A stretch of DNA of 64,000 bases, taken from NCBI GenBank assembly GCA_019359745.1, contig JAHHGT010000001.1, forward strand, positions 496,001 to 560,000, given 5' to 3'. Shown here in pieces: positions 16,897-26,302 of the stretch. The position numbers and the translations under genes were made by a program. Under the pieces are notes generated by a model that ran no database searches, had not been told where the DNA came from, and was given only the letters and a program-made list of their open reading frames with translations. Numbering within the stretch: position 1 is the stretch's first letter; each line of letters starts with the position of its first letter. The stretch is from Aphanothece saxicola GSE-SYN-MK-01-06B. Its GTDB lineage: Bacteria; Cyanobacteriota; Cyanobacteriia; PCC-6307; Cyanobiaceae.

Positions 16897-16922
16897 GTCC
16901 CGGCCGCTACTCCGGCCGGGAC
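16897..16922. terminator. GC-rich hairpin between convergent RHH and AraC genes
   Basis: A perfect 9-bp stem (GTCCCGGCC / GGCCGGGAC) with an 8-nt loop starts 8 bp after the RHH stop and includes the last codons and the stop of the araC-type gene. There is no T-run, so it would be a weak terminator for the plus strand. Confidence 0.4.
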
Positions 16923-17953
16923 TCTCTCAGCAATTGGGACGGCTTGACGTGAAAGCGTTGCTGGAAATCCACACTGAACAGGCCGAGGGAGCGGTAACCG
17001 CACTCCTTGGCAATGCTGCCGACACTGTCGGTCGCCGTAGGATTCTCCAGCCGCCGTCTGGCCAGGTCGAGACGCTGATGTTTGATCCACTGAGTGGCGC
17101 CGCAGCCCATGCGCTCGGCGAAGGCATACTGCAGGGCCCGGCGTGAGTAATGGCTCCTGGACTCCAGGACGGACAGCGTCAGCGAACTGCCGAGATTCTG
17201 CTTGATGTAGTCGATCAGTTCATCGAAGGCATCACGACCCTGGCGTTGGCGATGCCTGAGGCGATCGAGGGACTTCTCTTCGCGCAGATCCGGCAGCAGC
17301 ATCGCCGCCATCAGCCGGTGAATCTGGTCGTCGAGGTGCAGGGAGTCGAGCAGACCCCGGCCATAGCCGGACAGCTGACCGGCCATGTCCATCGTCTGCC
17401 GCAGGGCCGACAGAAGCGAGGGCGCCGATGGGTTCTCCGGCGGACTCCAGCCATGGGCCTGGTCGAGGATGTCCTGCCACCCCGATGGCTGCTGGTGGTA
17501 GCCCCCCATGCTCATCGCCGCCTGCAGGAGTTGCTCATCGGAGAGGGCGAAGGCCACGGCGGAGGAAACGGAACTCTCCATCGTGCAAGGGGCTTTCGCC
17601 ATCAGCAGACAGCAGCCGATGCCGCAGCGCCAGGTGCGGGAAGCCTGCCGCAGGCGCTGCTCGCCGCCATAGCCGAGCACGGCGATCCGATCGCGGCGAT
17701 CGCTGAAGGCGGCGCGCATCGGCTTGGCCGTCCAGGCGGTGGCCACCATGGAGCCAAGATGAACATTGGCTCCGTAGAACCACCAGGTGGCGGCGGGCTC
17801 GAGCGGTTGCAACTCCATCAAGGGCAAGGCCTCCTGCAACAGCGCCGCACAGGCGCGCGGATCCTCGCTGAGGTGCAACTGGCGAAGCAGAGGATTCGAG
17901 AAGCGGGCCGCCTGTTGATGCCGCAGATTGGGATGATTCGCCTCGCTGCTCAT
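16907..17953 (-). CDS. AraC-family transcriptional regulator
   Basis: The protein has 348 residues. The C-terminal 100 hold two helix-turn-helix units of AraC type: SLTLSVLESRSHYSRRALQY for the first, and ATDSVGSIAKECGYRSLGLF with the FHVKPSQLLR ending for the second. The N-terminal 230 residues are a cupin-like or AraC_binding_2-type sensing region with a cluster of cysteines (CGIGCCLLM near residue 110). It probably binds a small molecule and controls nearby or distant genes. A GGGAGG ribosome site lies 7 bp before the ATG. The upstream region is AT-rich, unlike the rest of the window. The target genes are unknown; the CheB/CheR hybrid is the divergent neighbour. Confidence 0.88.
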   Translation of the reverse strand: MSSEANHPNLRHQQAARFSNPLLRQLHLSEDPRACAALLQEALPLMELQPLEPAATWWFYGANVHLGSMVATAWTAKPMRAAFSDRRDRIAVLGYGGEQRLRQASRTWRCGIGCCLLMAKAPCTMESSVSSAVAFALSDEQLLQAAMSMGGYHQQPSGWQDILDQAHGWSPPENPSAPSLLSALRQTMDMAGQLSGYGRGLLDSLHLDDQIHRLMAAMLLPDLREEKSLDRLRHRQRQGRDAFDELIDYIKQNLGSSLTLSVLESRSHYSRRALQYAFAERMGCGATQWIKHQRLDLARRRLENPTATDSVGSIAKECGYRSLGLFSVDFQQRFHVKPSQLLRESRPE

Positions 17954-18303
17954 CAGATGACGGACCTCCCTTCTCTTGTATAAGATATTCTATCATAGTT
18001 TGTACAGATTTCGATCAATGGCTCTAAAGGAGCGGGATGAATGCAATCAGAAGGCTTCAATGTTTTCGAGCGATATTGATTGGCGACAACGGACATCGGC
18101 TTGTTTGCCGGATAGGAGGCCAGGTCAAAAGTTCACAACAGCCGCATTCCGTCAGTTGTGAAAGCCCCTGAGCCCATGGAAGAGAACGTCATCCCATCCG
18201 ATGCACTCCAGCGTCAGAACGGATGCTGGAGCCGCCTTGTCTCGGGGCGCAAAAGTGTTCAGCGGTTAAGGTGGCTGGTCCCCCCTTCATCACCTCTCTG
18301 CGG
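17954..18303. other. AT-rich intergenic region between the AraC and CheB-CheR genes
   Basis: This 350-bp gap holds no convincing gene. A short plus-strand frame (17976-18161, 61 codons) has no recognisable protein features. The left end (17975-18020) is strikingly AT-rich for this genome, with TATAAGATATTC and TATCATAG stretches; the right end is ordinary. It probably carries the divergent promoters of the two regulatory genes. Confidence 0.6.
17987..18018 (-). promoter_or_regulatory. candidate promoter of the AraC-family gene
   Basis: On the minus strand TTGATC (18018-18013) is followed by TATGAT (17997-17992) with 15-bp spacing, or by TAGAAT (17992-17987) with 20-bp spacing. Spacing is not ideal for either; the call rests on local AT-richness and position 35-60 bp before the start. 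Confidence 0.3.
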
Positions 18304-21300
18304 ATGGAAGAATGCAGTGATGCAGAGTCCTTGCCTGCGCCATCCCCTGCGCCCTCTGCCGATGCCGATCCATCTTCGGGGTCGAAGGGAGAGAATGAAG
18401 CACTTGTTACAGAGTCATTGATGCATCTGATCGGCATCGGCGCCTCCGCAGGTGGCCTGGAGGCCCTGCAGTTGCTGCTGGGCAGCCTCGTCCCCGGCGG
18501 CCACGTGGCCTATGTGGTGGCCCAGCACCAGGCCCCCGACCACGGCAGCCTGATGGTCGATCTGCTCTCTCGGGTCACGCCGCTGCAGGTGCTCAGGGCG
18601 GTGGAAGGGGCCGAGTTGCTCCCCGACACCATCACCGTCTGTCCACCCAATCACGACATCCGCGTGCTGGGGAACCGGGTGGCCCTGGTCGATCCCGAAC
18701 CGCGCTTCGGCCCCAGCCCCAGCATCGACCGCCTGTTCGAGTCGATCGCCGAGCACTGGGCGGAACGCGGCGCGGCCGTGGTCCTCTCGGGCACCGGTTC
18801 CGATGGGGCCCGTGGCCTGAGAGTCATCCGGGCCGCCGGCGGTCTCACCATCGCCCAGAGCCCCGAGAGCGCCCGCTTTGATGGCATGCCCAGGGCAGCC
18901 ATCGCCATGGGTGGGGCCGACCTCATTCTCGACCCGGTCGCCATCGGTCAGCACCTCTGCGAACTGATGCATTCGAGCGACGACTGGGTGGAGCAGCACC
19001 TGCCGGAGCCGGAAGCCCTGAACGTCAGCAGTGCCCTGGAGCTGCTGAAGCACAACAGCGGCATCGACTTCAGCCAGTACAAGCAGTCCACCCTGCAGCG
19101 GCAGCTGTCGCGGCGCATGGCCCTGCGTCAGATGGACACGATGGAGGAGTATCTGCAGCTGCTGTCGGCCGACCGCAAGGAGTCGTCCGCCCTGGTCCAG
19201 AACCTGCTGGTCACGGTGACGTCCTTCTTCCGTGACCCCGAATCCTTCGCGGTCCTGGGGGACCTGCTGCGGGCCTATGTGTCCCAGCGCACGCGCCGGG
19301 ATCGCCTCAGGGTGTGGGTGCCGGGCTGTGCCACCGGCGAAGAGGTGTATTCCATCGGCATGCTGATCAGTGAGGTGCTCGACCATCCCCAGGATCTGAC
19401 CCATCACCTCAAGATCTTCGGCACCGATCTCGACGAGGAAAGCCTGGCGCTTGCGCGGCGGGCCACCTACCCGGCGGCCACCGTCATGGCAATCCCGGAG
19501 GCCCTGCGGGAACGCTTCGTCGTCCGTCACAACGGCGAGATGCAGATCAGCGAAACCCTGCGCAACTGCGTCGTGTTCGCCCGTCACAACGTGGGGATCG
19601 ATCCCCCCTTCCCACGCCTGGACCTGATCTGCAGCCGCAACACCCTCATCTACTTCACCCCACCCCTGCAGGACCGGGTGCTGGGATTGTTCCGCTTCGG
19701 TCTGCTGCCCTCCGGGCTGCTGTTCCTGGGGCGGACGGAGTCCCTCGGCAACAGGGCCGAGGGGTTCGGCGTGGCCAATGCCGAACACCGCATCTTCTAT
19801 CGCACCGCTGAAACCCAACCGAGTCGCTTTTCCACGTTTCCCCAGCCCGCCCAGCGGCCCCCGCAGCTGTTCAGCCCGGTCGGCCGCATCTCGATCCTGC
19901 GGGAAACCGTGGTCGAGGAGCACGTCGCCACCCTCGAAGCCCTGGTGCGCAACACCTGTCCCCCCTGCGTGGTCCTCGATGAAGCCCACGAACTGGTGGA
20001 GGTGATCGGCGATGTCAGTCCTTACTGCAGGCTCCCCGAGGGCCGGATCTCCAGTGCCGCCACCACCTTCCTGCTGCCGGATCTGCAGGCCGAGGCCCGC
20101 GCCCTGCTGCTGATCGTCCGGGCCGACGGCCAATCGGTGCGCAGCCGGGTGCTGCACCTGCCCGCCTTCAAGCTGTGTCTTCGGCTGGAGGCACGGCCCC
20201 TGGAAGTGAATGAGCGGCTGCTGACGCTGCTGAGCTTTCTGCCGGAGCAGGCCGAAGGTCCCGAACCCGCCACCACGGGCGAGTCGGCCACCCGGGCACC
20301 GGACTTCGACCAGCAGATCGCCCGGCTGGAAAAGGAGCTGCTCACCAGCCATGACACCCTGCGGCGCTCGATGGCCGACCTCGAGGGGGCCAACGAAGAA
20401 CTGGAAGCCTCCGCCGAGGAGCTGCAGGCCTCCTCCGAGGAACTGCAGTCGTCCAATGAGGAGCTGGAATCCTCCAACGAGGAACTGCAGGCCACCAACG
20501 AGGAACTGGCCACCCTCAACCAACAGTTGCGGGCCAAGACGGAGGACCTGCAGCAGCTCAGCACCGACCTGGAGAACATCCAGATCTCCCTGAACCAGGG
20601 GATGGTGATCGTCGACCGCGACCTGCGCATCACCCGCTACACCCCGTTGGCGGTGCGCGTCTTCGCCCTGGTGGAGGGGGACATCGGCCAGCCCCTGCTC
20701 GGCATCCCGACCACGGTGGCCCTGCCCGGCCTGCGGGCGGCCCTGGGGGAGGTGCTGGCCGGCGCCTCACGGCGCAGCATCGAAGCGGTGAACGAGGAGA
20801 TCGCCTACCTGGCCCAGGTGTTGCCCTACCAGGAACAGGAGGGCCAGCGCCGTGGGGCCATCATCACCCTCACCGACGTGTCGGAACTGCTGGCCCTGCG
20901 CACGGCCGCCGAGGCCTCCCTGGATTCCTTCTCCAGCCTCACCGATGCCCTCGACGAGGCGGTCTGGAAGCGGGACGACACCCTGCATCGCCTGCTTTAT
21001 GCCAGCAAACGCATCCTGCCACTGACGGGCTGGACCCCGGCCGAGCTGTTCGCCCATTCGGAACTGCTCGATGACGCCATCGATCCGGCCGATCGTGAGC
21101 GGGTCTGGGCCAGCCGCAACCTGAAGCAGGGGGGATGGTCGGTGGAGTACCGGATCATCCGCCGCGATGGCCAGCGCCGCTGGGTGAAGGAAAACGCCCG
21201 GGTGCTCAACGAAGCCACCGATCGCTACGTGGTCGGCACCCTGGCCGATGTGACCGACCAACGCCAGGTGGAGAAGCATGACCAGGACCTCAGCGTGCTC

Positions 21301-21636
21301 TTCGAGACCCTGATCCAGAGCCCCAGCTTCGCCCTGGCGGTGTTTGACGCCGAGCAGCGGGTGGTCATGGTCAACGGCAGCCTCTGCGAACGCGTCGGCT
21401 TCGACCAGGCCAGCCTGGTGGGCTCCCCGGCATCCCTGTTCTGCGCGTTGCCGGAGGCGGTATGGGCGGACCCGGCCAGTGACGCCTCGGCCGCTGAACC
21501 GTTGATGCGCTGCGAAGGGCTCACCCTGCGGCATCGGGATGGCCGCGCCCTGCAGGCACCGGCCGAGCTCTGGCGACTGCCGACCTCGGTGGGCATCGGG
21601 GCCTTGCTGGTGGTCCTGCCGTCGCTTCAGTCCTGA
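18304..21636 (+). CDS. CheB-CheR-PAS hybrid signalling protein without kinase domain
   Basis: From the ATG at 18304 it has 1110 residues. Order: a CheB methylesterase domain (about 40-225; GIGASAGGLEAL with the catalytic Ser, QHQAPDHGS, LSGTGSDGARG); a CheR methyltransferase (about 250-495; SFFRDPESF, PGCATGEEVYSIGML for SAM, ICSRNTLIYF); a long heptad coiled coil (about 690-760, repeats of the type SSNEELESSNEELQ); and three PAS regions (about 765-862, 874-987, 997-1110). There is no HisKA or HATPase domain and no receiver. Such hybrids probably methylate and demethylate chemoreceptor-like proteins or signal through the PAS regions. No other che or pil genes are adjacent. The 3' end overlaps the next gene, convergent, by 10 bp. 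Confidence 0.9.
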   Translation: MEECSDAESLPAPSPAPSADADPSSGSKGENEALVTESLMHLIGIGASAGGLEALQLLLGSLVPGGHVAYVVAQHQAPDHGSLMVDLLSRVTPLQVLRAVEGAELLPDTITVCPPNHDIRVLGNRVALVDPEPRFGPSPSIDRLFESIAEHWAERGAAVVLSGTGSDGARGLRVIRAAGGLTIAQSPESARFDGMPRAAIAMGGADLILDPVAIGQHLCELMHSSDDWVEQHLPEPEALNVSSALELLKHNSGIDFSQYKQSTLQRQLSRRMALRQMDTMEEYLQLLSADRKESSALVQNLLVTVTSFFRDPESFAVLGDLLRAYVSQRTRRDRLRVWVPGCATGEEVYSIGMLISEVLDHPQDLTHHLKIFGTDLDEESLALARRATYPAATVMAIPEALRERFVVRHNGEMQISETLRNCVVFARHNVGIDPPFPRLDLICSRNTLIYFTPPLQDRVLGLFRFGLLPSGLLFLGRTESLGNRAEGFGVANAEHRIFYRTAETQPSRFSTFPQPAQRPPQLFSPVGRISILRETVVEEHVATLEALVRNTCPPCVVLDEAHELVEVIGDVSPYCRLPEGRISSAATTFLLPDLQAEARALLLIVRADGQSVRSRVLHLPAFKLCLRLEARPLEVNERLLTLLSFLPEQAEGPEPATTGESATRAPDFDQQIARLEKELLTSHDTLRRSMADLEGANEELEASAEELQASSEELQSSNEELESSNEELQATNEELATLNQQLRAKTEDLQQLSTDLENIQISLNQGMVIVDRDLRITRYTPLAVRVFALVEGDIGQPLLGIPTTVALPGLRAALGEVLAGASRRSIEAVNEEIAYLAQVLPYQEQEGQRRGAIITLTDVSELLALRTAAEASLDSFSSLTDALDEAVWKRDDTLHRLLYASKRILPLTGWTPAELFAHSELLDDAIDPADRERVWASRNLKQGGWSVEYRIIRRDGQRRWVKENARVLNEATDRYVVGTLADVTDQRQVEKHDQDLSVLFETLIQSPSFALAVFDAEQRVVMVNGSLCERVGFDQASLVGSPASLFCALPEAVWADPASDASAAEPLMRCEGLTLRHRDGRALQAPAELWRLPTSVGIGALLVVLPSLQS

Positions 21637-22061
21637 TCGGGCCGCAACAGGGCCCGGAGCCGGCGGGCCAGGGCCTCCAGCGGCGCGCCCCGGGGCGGAC
21701 AGCTGCTGCGCAGCCCCGTGGCCCCGTCCATCCAGACCGGGTGGCTTCCCTGCCAGAGCAGCGGCTGGTCGTCCCCCTGGCACCAGGCGAGGGTGAGGTT
21801 GAGCGCGTCGCCGCTGCGGTAGATCTCCAGCTCCAGATCCTCCGCCGGAACCCGCTCCCCCTCTGGCGTGCGGGCCTCCAGGCGCAGGCAGAGGTCGAGG
21901 CTCGGCGGCGGCGTTTCGGCGGCCGCCTCCACGGCCGCACCACCGAGGCTTGGCGACACCACGGCATGGTGCAGGGGCTTGCGGCAGAGGTCGGCCGCTG
22001 CCGCCACCAGCCGGCTCAGGTCGGTGTTGGCGCTGCCGATCGAAGACTCAGGCGACGGCAT
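21627..22061 (-). CDS. conserved hypothetical protein
   Basis: The ATG at 22061 gives 144 residues and overlaps the end of the CIA30 gene by 14 bp, so the two are probably co-translated. Text includes NTDLSRLVAAAADLCRKPLH in an N-terminal helix and then a beta-rich middle (DLELEIYRSGDALNLTL, WCQGDDQPLLWQGSHPVWMD). No domain, signal peptide or membrane helix is recognised. It is the last gene of the gnd-pgl-CIA30 run. Confidence 0.65.
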   Translation of the reverse strand: MPSPESSIGSANTDLSRLVAAAADLCRKPLHHAVVSPSLGGAAVEAAAETPPPSLDLCLRLEARTPEGERVPAEDLELEIYRSGDALNLTLAWCQGDDQPLLWQGSHPVWMDGATGLRSSCPPRGAPLEALARRLRALLRPDQD

Positions 22062-22602
22062 CGATCGCCATGAGCTCCAGCAGGAGCGGGCCGGCCCGGA
22101 AGCCTGGATTGGCGGTGCCGTCGTCGCCGAACTTCGAATGCAGGATCTGCAGCCGGGTGATGCGAGCGGCGTCGAAGCGCAGTGGCAGCCCCAGGGGCAG
22201 GGCCTCGATCGGCTTGGCCCGGATGGAGGGACGCAGCTGATCAAAGGGAATCCGCAGCCGGCAGGGGCCATCGGCGGCGGTGGCGAAGTTGGCCACCCAG
22301 CGCACCCCGCCGGGGATCAGTTCGGTGAGGCCCGCCACGCCGTCGGCGCAGGCGACGGCCAGCTTGTAATGGCGGCCATCTCCCTGCAAGTCCAGTTCGA
22401 AGGCGGCCTGATCGGAGAGATCCAGGGGCGGGGAGAACACCGGCGAGCGGCAGCTGACGAAGCCACCGCCCTGCTCCACCACCTCAGCCTCCAGGCGCAA
22501 CCCGCGGCTGCTGACCGTGCAGCTGCCGGTGCTGCGGCCGCCCATCACGGTGTCGTTGAGGGCATGCCAGCCGCTGAAGCCATCGCCACGGATCACCTGC
22601 AT
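22048..22602 (-). CDS. CIA30-family protein
   Basis: The ATG at 22602 gives 184 residues of the CIA30 (NDUFAF1-like) family: GWHALNDTVMGGRSTGS at residues 11-27 is the hallmark, and the beta-sandwich continues to LQILHSKFGDDGTANPGFRAGPL near the end, split here as ILHSKFGDDG and PGFRAGP. In mitochondria CIA30 assists complex I assembly; bacterial and cyanobacterial homologues are of unknown role. It lies 7 bp after pgl on the same strand. An ATG at 22644 would overlap pgl. Confidence 0.8.
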   Translation of the reverse strand: MQVIRGDGFSGWHALNDTVMGGRSTGSCTVSSRGLRLEAEVVEQGGGFVSCRSPVFSPPLDLSDQAAFELDLQGDGRHYKLAVACADGVAGLTELIPGGVRWVANFATAADGPCRLRIPFDQLRPSIRAKPIEALPLGLPLRFDAARITRLQILHSKFGDDGTANPGFRAGPLLLELMAIDAVA

Positions 22603-22609
22603 GGTTGTC

Positions 22610-23350
22610 TCAGCGGGGGGGAAGGTCGGCGGCGACGGCGGCATCGGCGAGGATCACCACCTCTGAGCCCGGCCGCACCAACCGGGCGGGGGTGCGCTCG
22701 GCGGGCTCACTCGGATCGAGCAGGCGTGCCAGCGCCTGGCGTTTGCCGGCGCCACTGACCAGAAAGATCACCCGACGGGCGGCTGAGAGCACCGGCGCGG
22801 TGAGGGTGATGCGGGCCAGCCCCGTGCCCTCACTGATGGTGACAGGGCGATCCACCACCCCGGTGGCCGCCGTGCCAGGGAACAGGGAGGCGGTATGGCC
22901 ATCGTCGCCCAGGCCCAGCAGCACCACATCGAAGCAGGGGAACAGACCGGGACAGAGCACCGCCAGCTCGGCCGCATAGGCCAGGGCGCTGGCCTCGGGG
23001 CTGGGGCGGTCGGTGGGCACCGGGTGGAACCGGGCCCGGCTGGCGGGTGGCTGGGCCAAGAGCGTCTCCCGCAGCAGGCGGGCATTGCTGGAGGGGTCGT
23101 CGGCCGGCACCCAGCGCTCATCCCCCAGGAGTACATCGACCCGCTCCCAGGGCAGGTGCTCCTGGGCCAGACGGCCGTAGGCCGCCCGGGGGGTTGCGCC
23201 ACCCGCCAGGGCGATCTGGGCCCGGTCCCGCTCGGCCAGGGCCAGGTCAATGCCGGCGGCGATCTGTTCGGCCGCCTGGCGGGCCAGCTCCTCGGGACTG
23301 GCGGCAATGATCAGGTGGTAGCGGGCGCTGGGTTCGGTCAATCGAGCCAT
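22610..23350 (-). CDS. pgl: 6-phosphogluconolactonase
   Basis: The 246-residue protein of the DevB/SOL family hydrolyses 6-phosphogluconolactone, the second step of the oxidative pentose phosphate pathway. Family blocks are LAGGATPRAAYGRL (about 49-62), VLLGDERWVPADDPSSNARL and VVLLGLGDDGHTASLFPGT. The start overlaps the end of gnd by 13 bp, so 6-phosphogluconate dehydrogenase and lactonase are made together; the CIA30 gene follows. Confidence 0.95.
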   Translation of the reverse strand: MARLTEPSARYHLIIAASPEELARQAAEQIAAGIDLALAERDRAQIALAGGATPRAAYGRLAQEHLPWERVDVLLGDERWVPADDPSSNARLLRETLLAQPPASRARFHPVPTDRPSPEASALAYAAELAVLCPGLFPCFDVVLLGLGDDGHTASLFPGTAATGVVDRPVTISEGTGLARITLTAPVLSAARRVIFLVSGAGKRQALARLLDPSEPAERTPARLVRPGSEVVILADAAVAADLPPR

Positions 23351-24756
23351 TCGGTGTGGAACGCGCCGGGGCGGTCCGTACGTTCATAAGTATGGGAGCC
23401 AAAGCAGTCGCGCATGGCCTGCACCAGGTTCTGGGGCAGGCGGCCCGTGCGGTAGCTGTCGATGTAATCGAGGGTGCTGCTCAGGCAGGGCACGGGGATG
23501 CCGGCCAGGGCCGCCCCCGCCACCACCTGGCGCAGGCCTTCCAGGCGCTGGTTGACCTGGGTGGCGAACCAGGGATCCAGCATCAGGTTGGGCAGGGAGG
23601 GGTTGGCGCCGTAGGCGTCCTGGATGCGTTGCAGCAACCGGGCGCGAATGATGCAGCCCCCCTTCCAGATCTGGCCGATGGCCGAGAAATCAAGGTTGTA
23701 GTCGTGGAGTTTGGAGGCCTCCTGCAGCAGGGCCATGCCCTGGCCGTAGCTGGCGATGCAGGCCAGGATGCAGGCATCCCGAAGGGGCGCCATGCCCGTG
23801 GCCGGCTCTCCCAGGGAGAAGCTGTGGGGAGCGGGGCCGTGCAGCACCGATTCCGCCTCCATGCGCTCGCTGCGCAGGGAGCTCAGCACCCGGGCGTTGA
23901 GGGCGGCGTAGATGGTGGGGACAGGCACGCCCATCTCCAGGGCGCTGACCACGGTCCACAGGCCGGTGCCCTTCTGCCCGGCGGCATCAACGATCAGCTC
24001 CACCAGATCGCCACCGCTTTCGGGATCCTTGGTGCGCAGGCACACCTCGGTGATCTCCACCAGGAAGGAGGCGAGCTCTTCGGTCTGGTTCCAGCCCCCC
24101 AGCACGTCGGCCATGGCGTCGCCATCGAGGCCGCCGATGCGCTTCATCAGGTCGTAGGCCTCGGCCAGGATCTGCTCGATGCCGTACTCGATGCCGTTGT
24201 GGACGGTCTTGACGAAGTGGCCGGCACCACCGGGTCCGATGTAGGTGACGCAGGGGCCGTCCTCCACCTGGGCGGCCATCTTGGTCACCAGGCTTTCGAT
24301 GGCGTCGTAGGCCGCCTTGGTGCCGCCGGGCATCATGCTCGGGCCCTCCAGGGCCCCCTTGGCGCCACCGGAGACGCCCATGCCGATGTAGCCGAAGCTC
24401 TTGCTCTCCAGCTCCTTCACGCGCCGCTCGGTGTCGGTGTAGAGGGAGTTGCCGCCGTCGATCAGCAGGTCCCCCTCCTCGAGCAGCGGCGAGATGCTGG
24501 CGATGGTGGCGTCCACCGGTCCACCCGCCTTGACCATCATCAGGATGCGACGGGGCCTCTCCAGCGCGCCCACGAATTCTTCCAGGGTGGCCGCACCGAC
24601 GATGTCCTTGCCGGCACCGCGTCCGGCCAGGAAGTCCTCGGTCTTGGCGTAGGTCCGGTTGTAGACGACGCTCGAGAACCCGTTTCTCTCAGCGTTGAGG
24701 ACCAGATTCTCACCCATCACGCCAAGGCCGATGAGTCCGAAATGCGCCTTGCCCAT
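23338..24756 (-). CDS. gnd: 6-phosphogluconate dehydrogenase (decarboxylating)
   Basis: The ATG at 24756 gives 472 residues, the standard length. It oxidises 6-phosphogluconate to ribulose-5-phosphate with NADP. The N-terminal Rossmann motif is GLIGLGVMGENLVLN (about 7-21); the substrate region has GMGVSGGAKGALEGPSMMPG, and the catalytic Lys and His lie in VKTVHNGIEYGI. The gene begins 113 bp after glgC on the same strand and overlaps pgl. This is the dark or heterotrophic NADPH route in cyanobacteria. Confidence 0.97.
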   Translation of the reverse strand: MGKAHFGLIGLGVMGENLVLNAERNGFSSVVYNRTYAKTEDFLAGRGAGKDIVGAATLEEFVGALERPRRILMMVKAGGPVDATIASISPLLEEGDLLIDGGNSLYTDTERRVKELESKSFGYIGMGVSGGAKGALEGPSMMPGGTKAAYDAIESLVTKMAAQVEDGPCVTYIGPGGAGHFVKTVHNGIEYGIEQILAEAYDLMKRIGGLDGDAMADVLGGWNQTEELASFLVEITEVCLRTKDPESGGDLVELIVDAAGQKGTGLWTVVSALEMGVPVPTIYAALNARVLSSLRSERMEAESVLHGPAPHSFSLGEPATGMAPLRDACILACIASYGQGMALLQEASKLHDYNLDFSAIGQIWKGGCIIRARLLQRIQDAYGANPSLPNLMLDPWFATQVNQRLEGLRQVVAGAALAGIPVPCLSSTLDYIDSYRTGRLPQNLVQAMRDCFGSHTYERTDRPGAFHTEWLD

Positions 24757-24869
24757 AGGACCGAGGTTCCCTTGATTCGTTGGCAGTGTGGCCAGCGGTC
24801 GGCGGCTCGTCGGTCTCCTGGGGAGGGATGTCAGCAACTGCTGGCCCAGCCCTCCCCCCGAAGCGGGCG

Positions 24870-26165
24870 TCAGATGACCGTGCCGTCGGCGATCGTGCCG
24901 TTTTTGACCACCACCACGATGCCGTTGCGGATGTAGAAGTTCAGCTCCGGCCGGTCGGCCTCCTCCACCCGGTCCTTGTTGACGATGGTGACGTCGCGGC
25001 CGATGCGCACGTTCTTGTCGAGGATGGCCCCCTTGACCGTGGTGCCGCGTCCCACCCCGATGGGTGTGCCGCCCCGCTCGCGCAGCACCAGCCGCTCCTC
25101 CGACGACTCGAAGAAGTCGGCCCCCATCACCAGGGTGTCCTGGAGCACCACCTCGTCTTCCACCCGGGAACGGACCCCCAGGACGCAATGGTGGATGCTG
25201 CAGGCCTTGAGCAGGGAGCCTTCGCCGATGATCGACTGGGTGACCTGGGCGTCCTGCAGCTTGCTGGGTGGCAGGTAGCGGGGCCGGGTGTAGATGGGAA
25301 ACTTCTCGTCGTAAAAGGAGAAGGCCGGGTTGGGCTGTTCGGTGAGGGCCAGGTTGGCCTCGTAGAACGCCCCGATCGTGCCGATGTCCTCCCAGTAGTC
25401 GTCGAACAGGAAGGTCTGAAGATGGTCCCCTTCCCGCAGGGAGGTGGGGATGATCTCCTTGCCGAAATCCGTCGACTCCGGATTGCTGGCGAGCAGGTTG
25501 AACAGGGTGTTGCGGTTGAAGACGTAGATCCCCATCGACGCCAGGAAGGGCCGCTTGACGGCCTCCTCGGCGGACAGACCCAGGCTTTCGGTGTTGACCC
25601 GCATCGCCTCGAGGGCGTCCCCGGTGGGTTTCTCGCTGAACTCCAGAATGCGGCCGTCGGAGGAGGTCCGCATCAGACCGAAACCTTCGGCCTGGGCGCC
25701 GTCCACCGGCAGGGCACCCACGGTCAGGTCGGCGCCGCAATCGATGTGATGCTGGACGAACTTGCTGTAGTCCATCCGGTAGAGCTGGTCACCGGAAAGA
25801 ATCAGGTAGTGGTCGACGTCCCACTCCTGGAACAGCCACTGGTACTTGCGCACCGCATCGGCGGTGCCTTCGAACCAGCTGGGGCTGTCGGGGGTCTGCT
25901 GGGCGGCCAGGACTTCCACGAACCCCTGGCCGAAACCGGCCGAAAGGTTGTAGCTCATCGTCAGGTGACGGTTGAGCGAGGCGCTGTTGAACTGCGTCAG
26001 CACGTAGATCTTGTTGATCTCCGAGTTGATGCAGTTGCTGATGGGAATATCGATCAGGCGGTACTTGCCCGCGAGAGGCACGGCGGGCTTGGCCCGCATC
26101 TTGGTGAGGGGGTAGAGACGCGTTCCCGCTCCGCCTCCCAGAATGATGGCCAGAACGCGTTTCAT
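24870..26165 (-). CDS. glgC: glucose-1-phosphate adenylyltransferase
   Basis: ADP-glucose pyrophosphorylase makes the glucosyl donor for glycogen. The 431-residue length is normal. The N-terminus has [20 protein letters not shown] for nucleotide binding; [13 protein letters not shown] and [16 protein letters not shown] are the sugar-phosphate regions. The C-terminal left-handed beta-helix ends [17 protein letters not shown] as in cyanobacterial enzymes regulated by 3-phosphoglycerate and phosphate. It lies between hemA and gnd on the same strand, with gaps of 137 and 113 bp, so it may have its own promoter. Confidence 0.97.
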   Translation of the reverse strand: MKRVLAIILGGGAGTRLYPLTKMRAKPAVPLAGKYRLIDIPISNCINSEINKIYVLTQFNSASLNRHLTMSYNLSAGFGQGFVEVLAAQQTPDSPSWFEGTADAVRKYQWLFQEWDVDHYLILSGDQLYRMDYSKFVQHHIDCGADLTVGALPVDGAQAEGFGLMRTSSDGRILEFSEKPTGDALEAMRVNTESLGLSAEEAVKRPFLASMGIYVFNRNTLFNLLASNPESTDFGKEIIPTSLREGDHLQTFLFDDYWEDIGTIGAFYEANLALTEQPNPAFSFYDEKFPIYTRPRYLPPSKLQDAQVTQSIIGEGSLLKACSIHHCVLGVRSRVEDEVVLQDTLVMGADFFESSEERLVLRERGGTPIGVGRGTTVKGAILDKNVRIGRDVTIVNKDRVEEADRPELNFYIRNGIVVVVKNGTIADGTVI

Positions 26166-26302
26166 GAGCCCAGTCCTCGGTCCTTGGCTGGCCAGACCGT
26201 ACTGGAGCGTGGTGACGCGAAGCGCGGGGCTGCGGCAACTCGGTTCATGTTCCGTTGCAGTGGTGGTTGGGGCTGGGGCCGGGTGATCCCGGGGACGGGG
26301 GC

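Noticed and set aside
16664-17953. Toxin-antitoxin pair from the RHH gene
   Set aside because: The neighbour is a full-length AraC regulator on the other strand, and no small toxin gene is adjacent.
17976-18161. 61-codon frame in the AT-rich gap
   Set aside because: No ribosome site fits the first start, and the translation has no recognisable features; it may be a chance frame.
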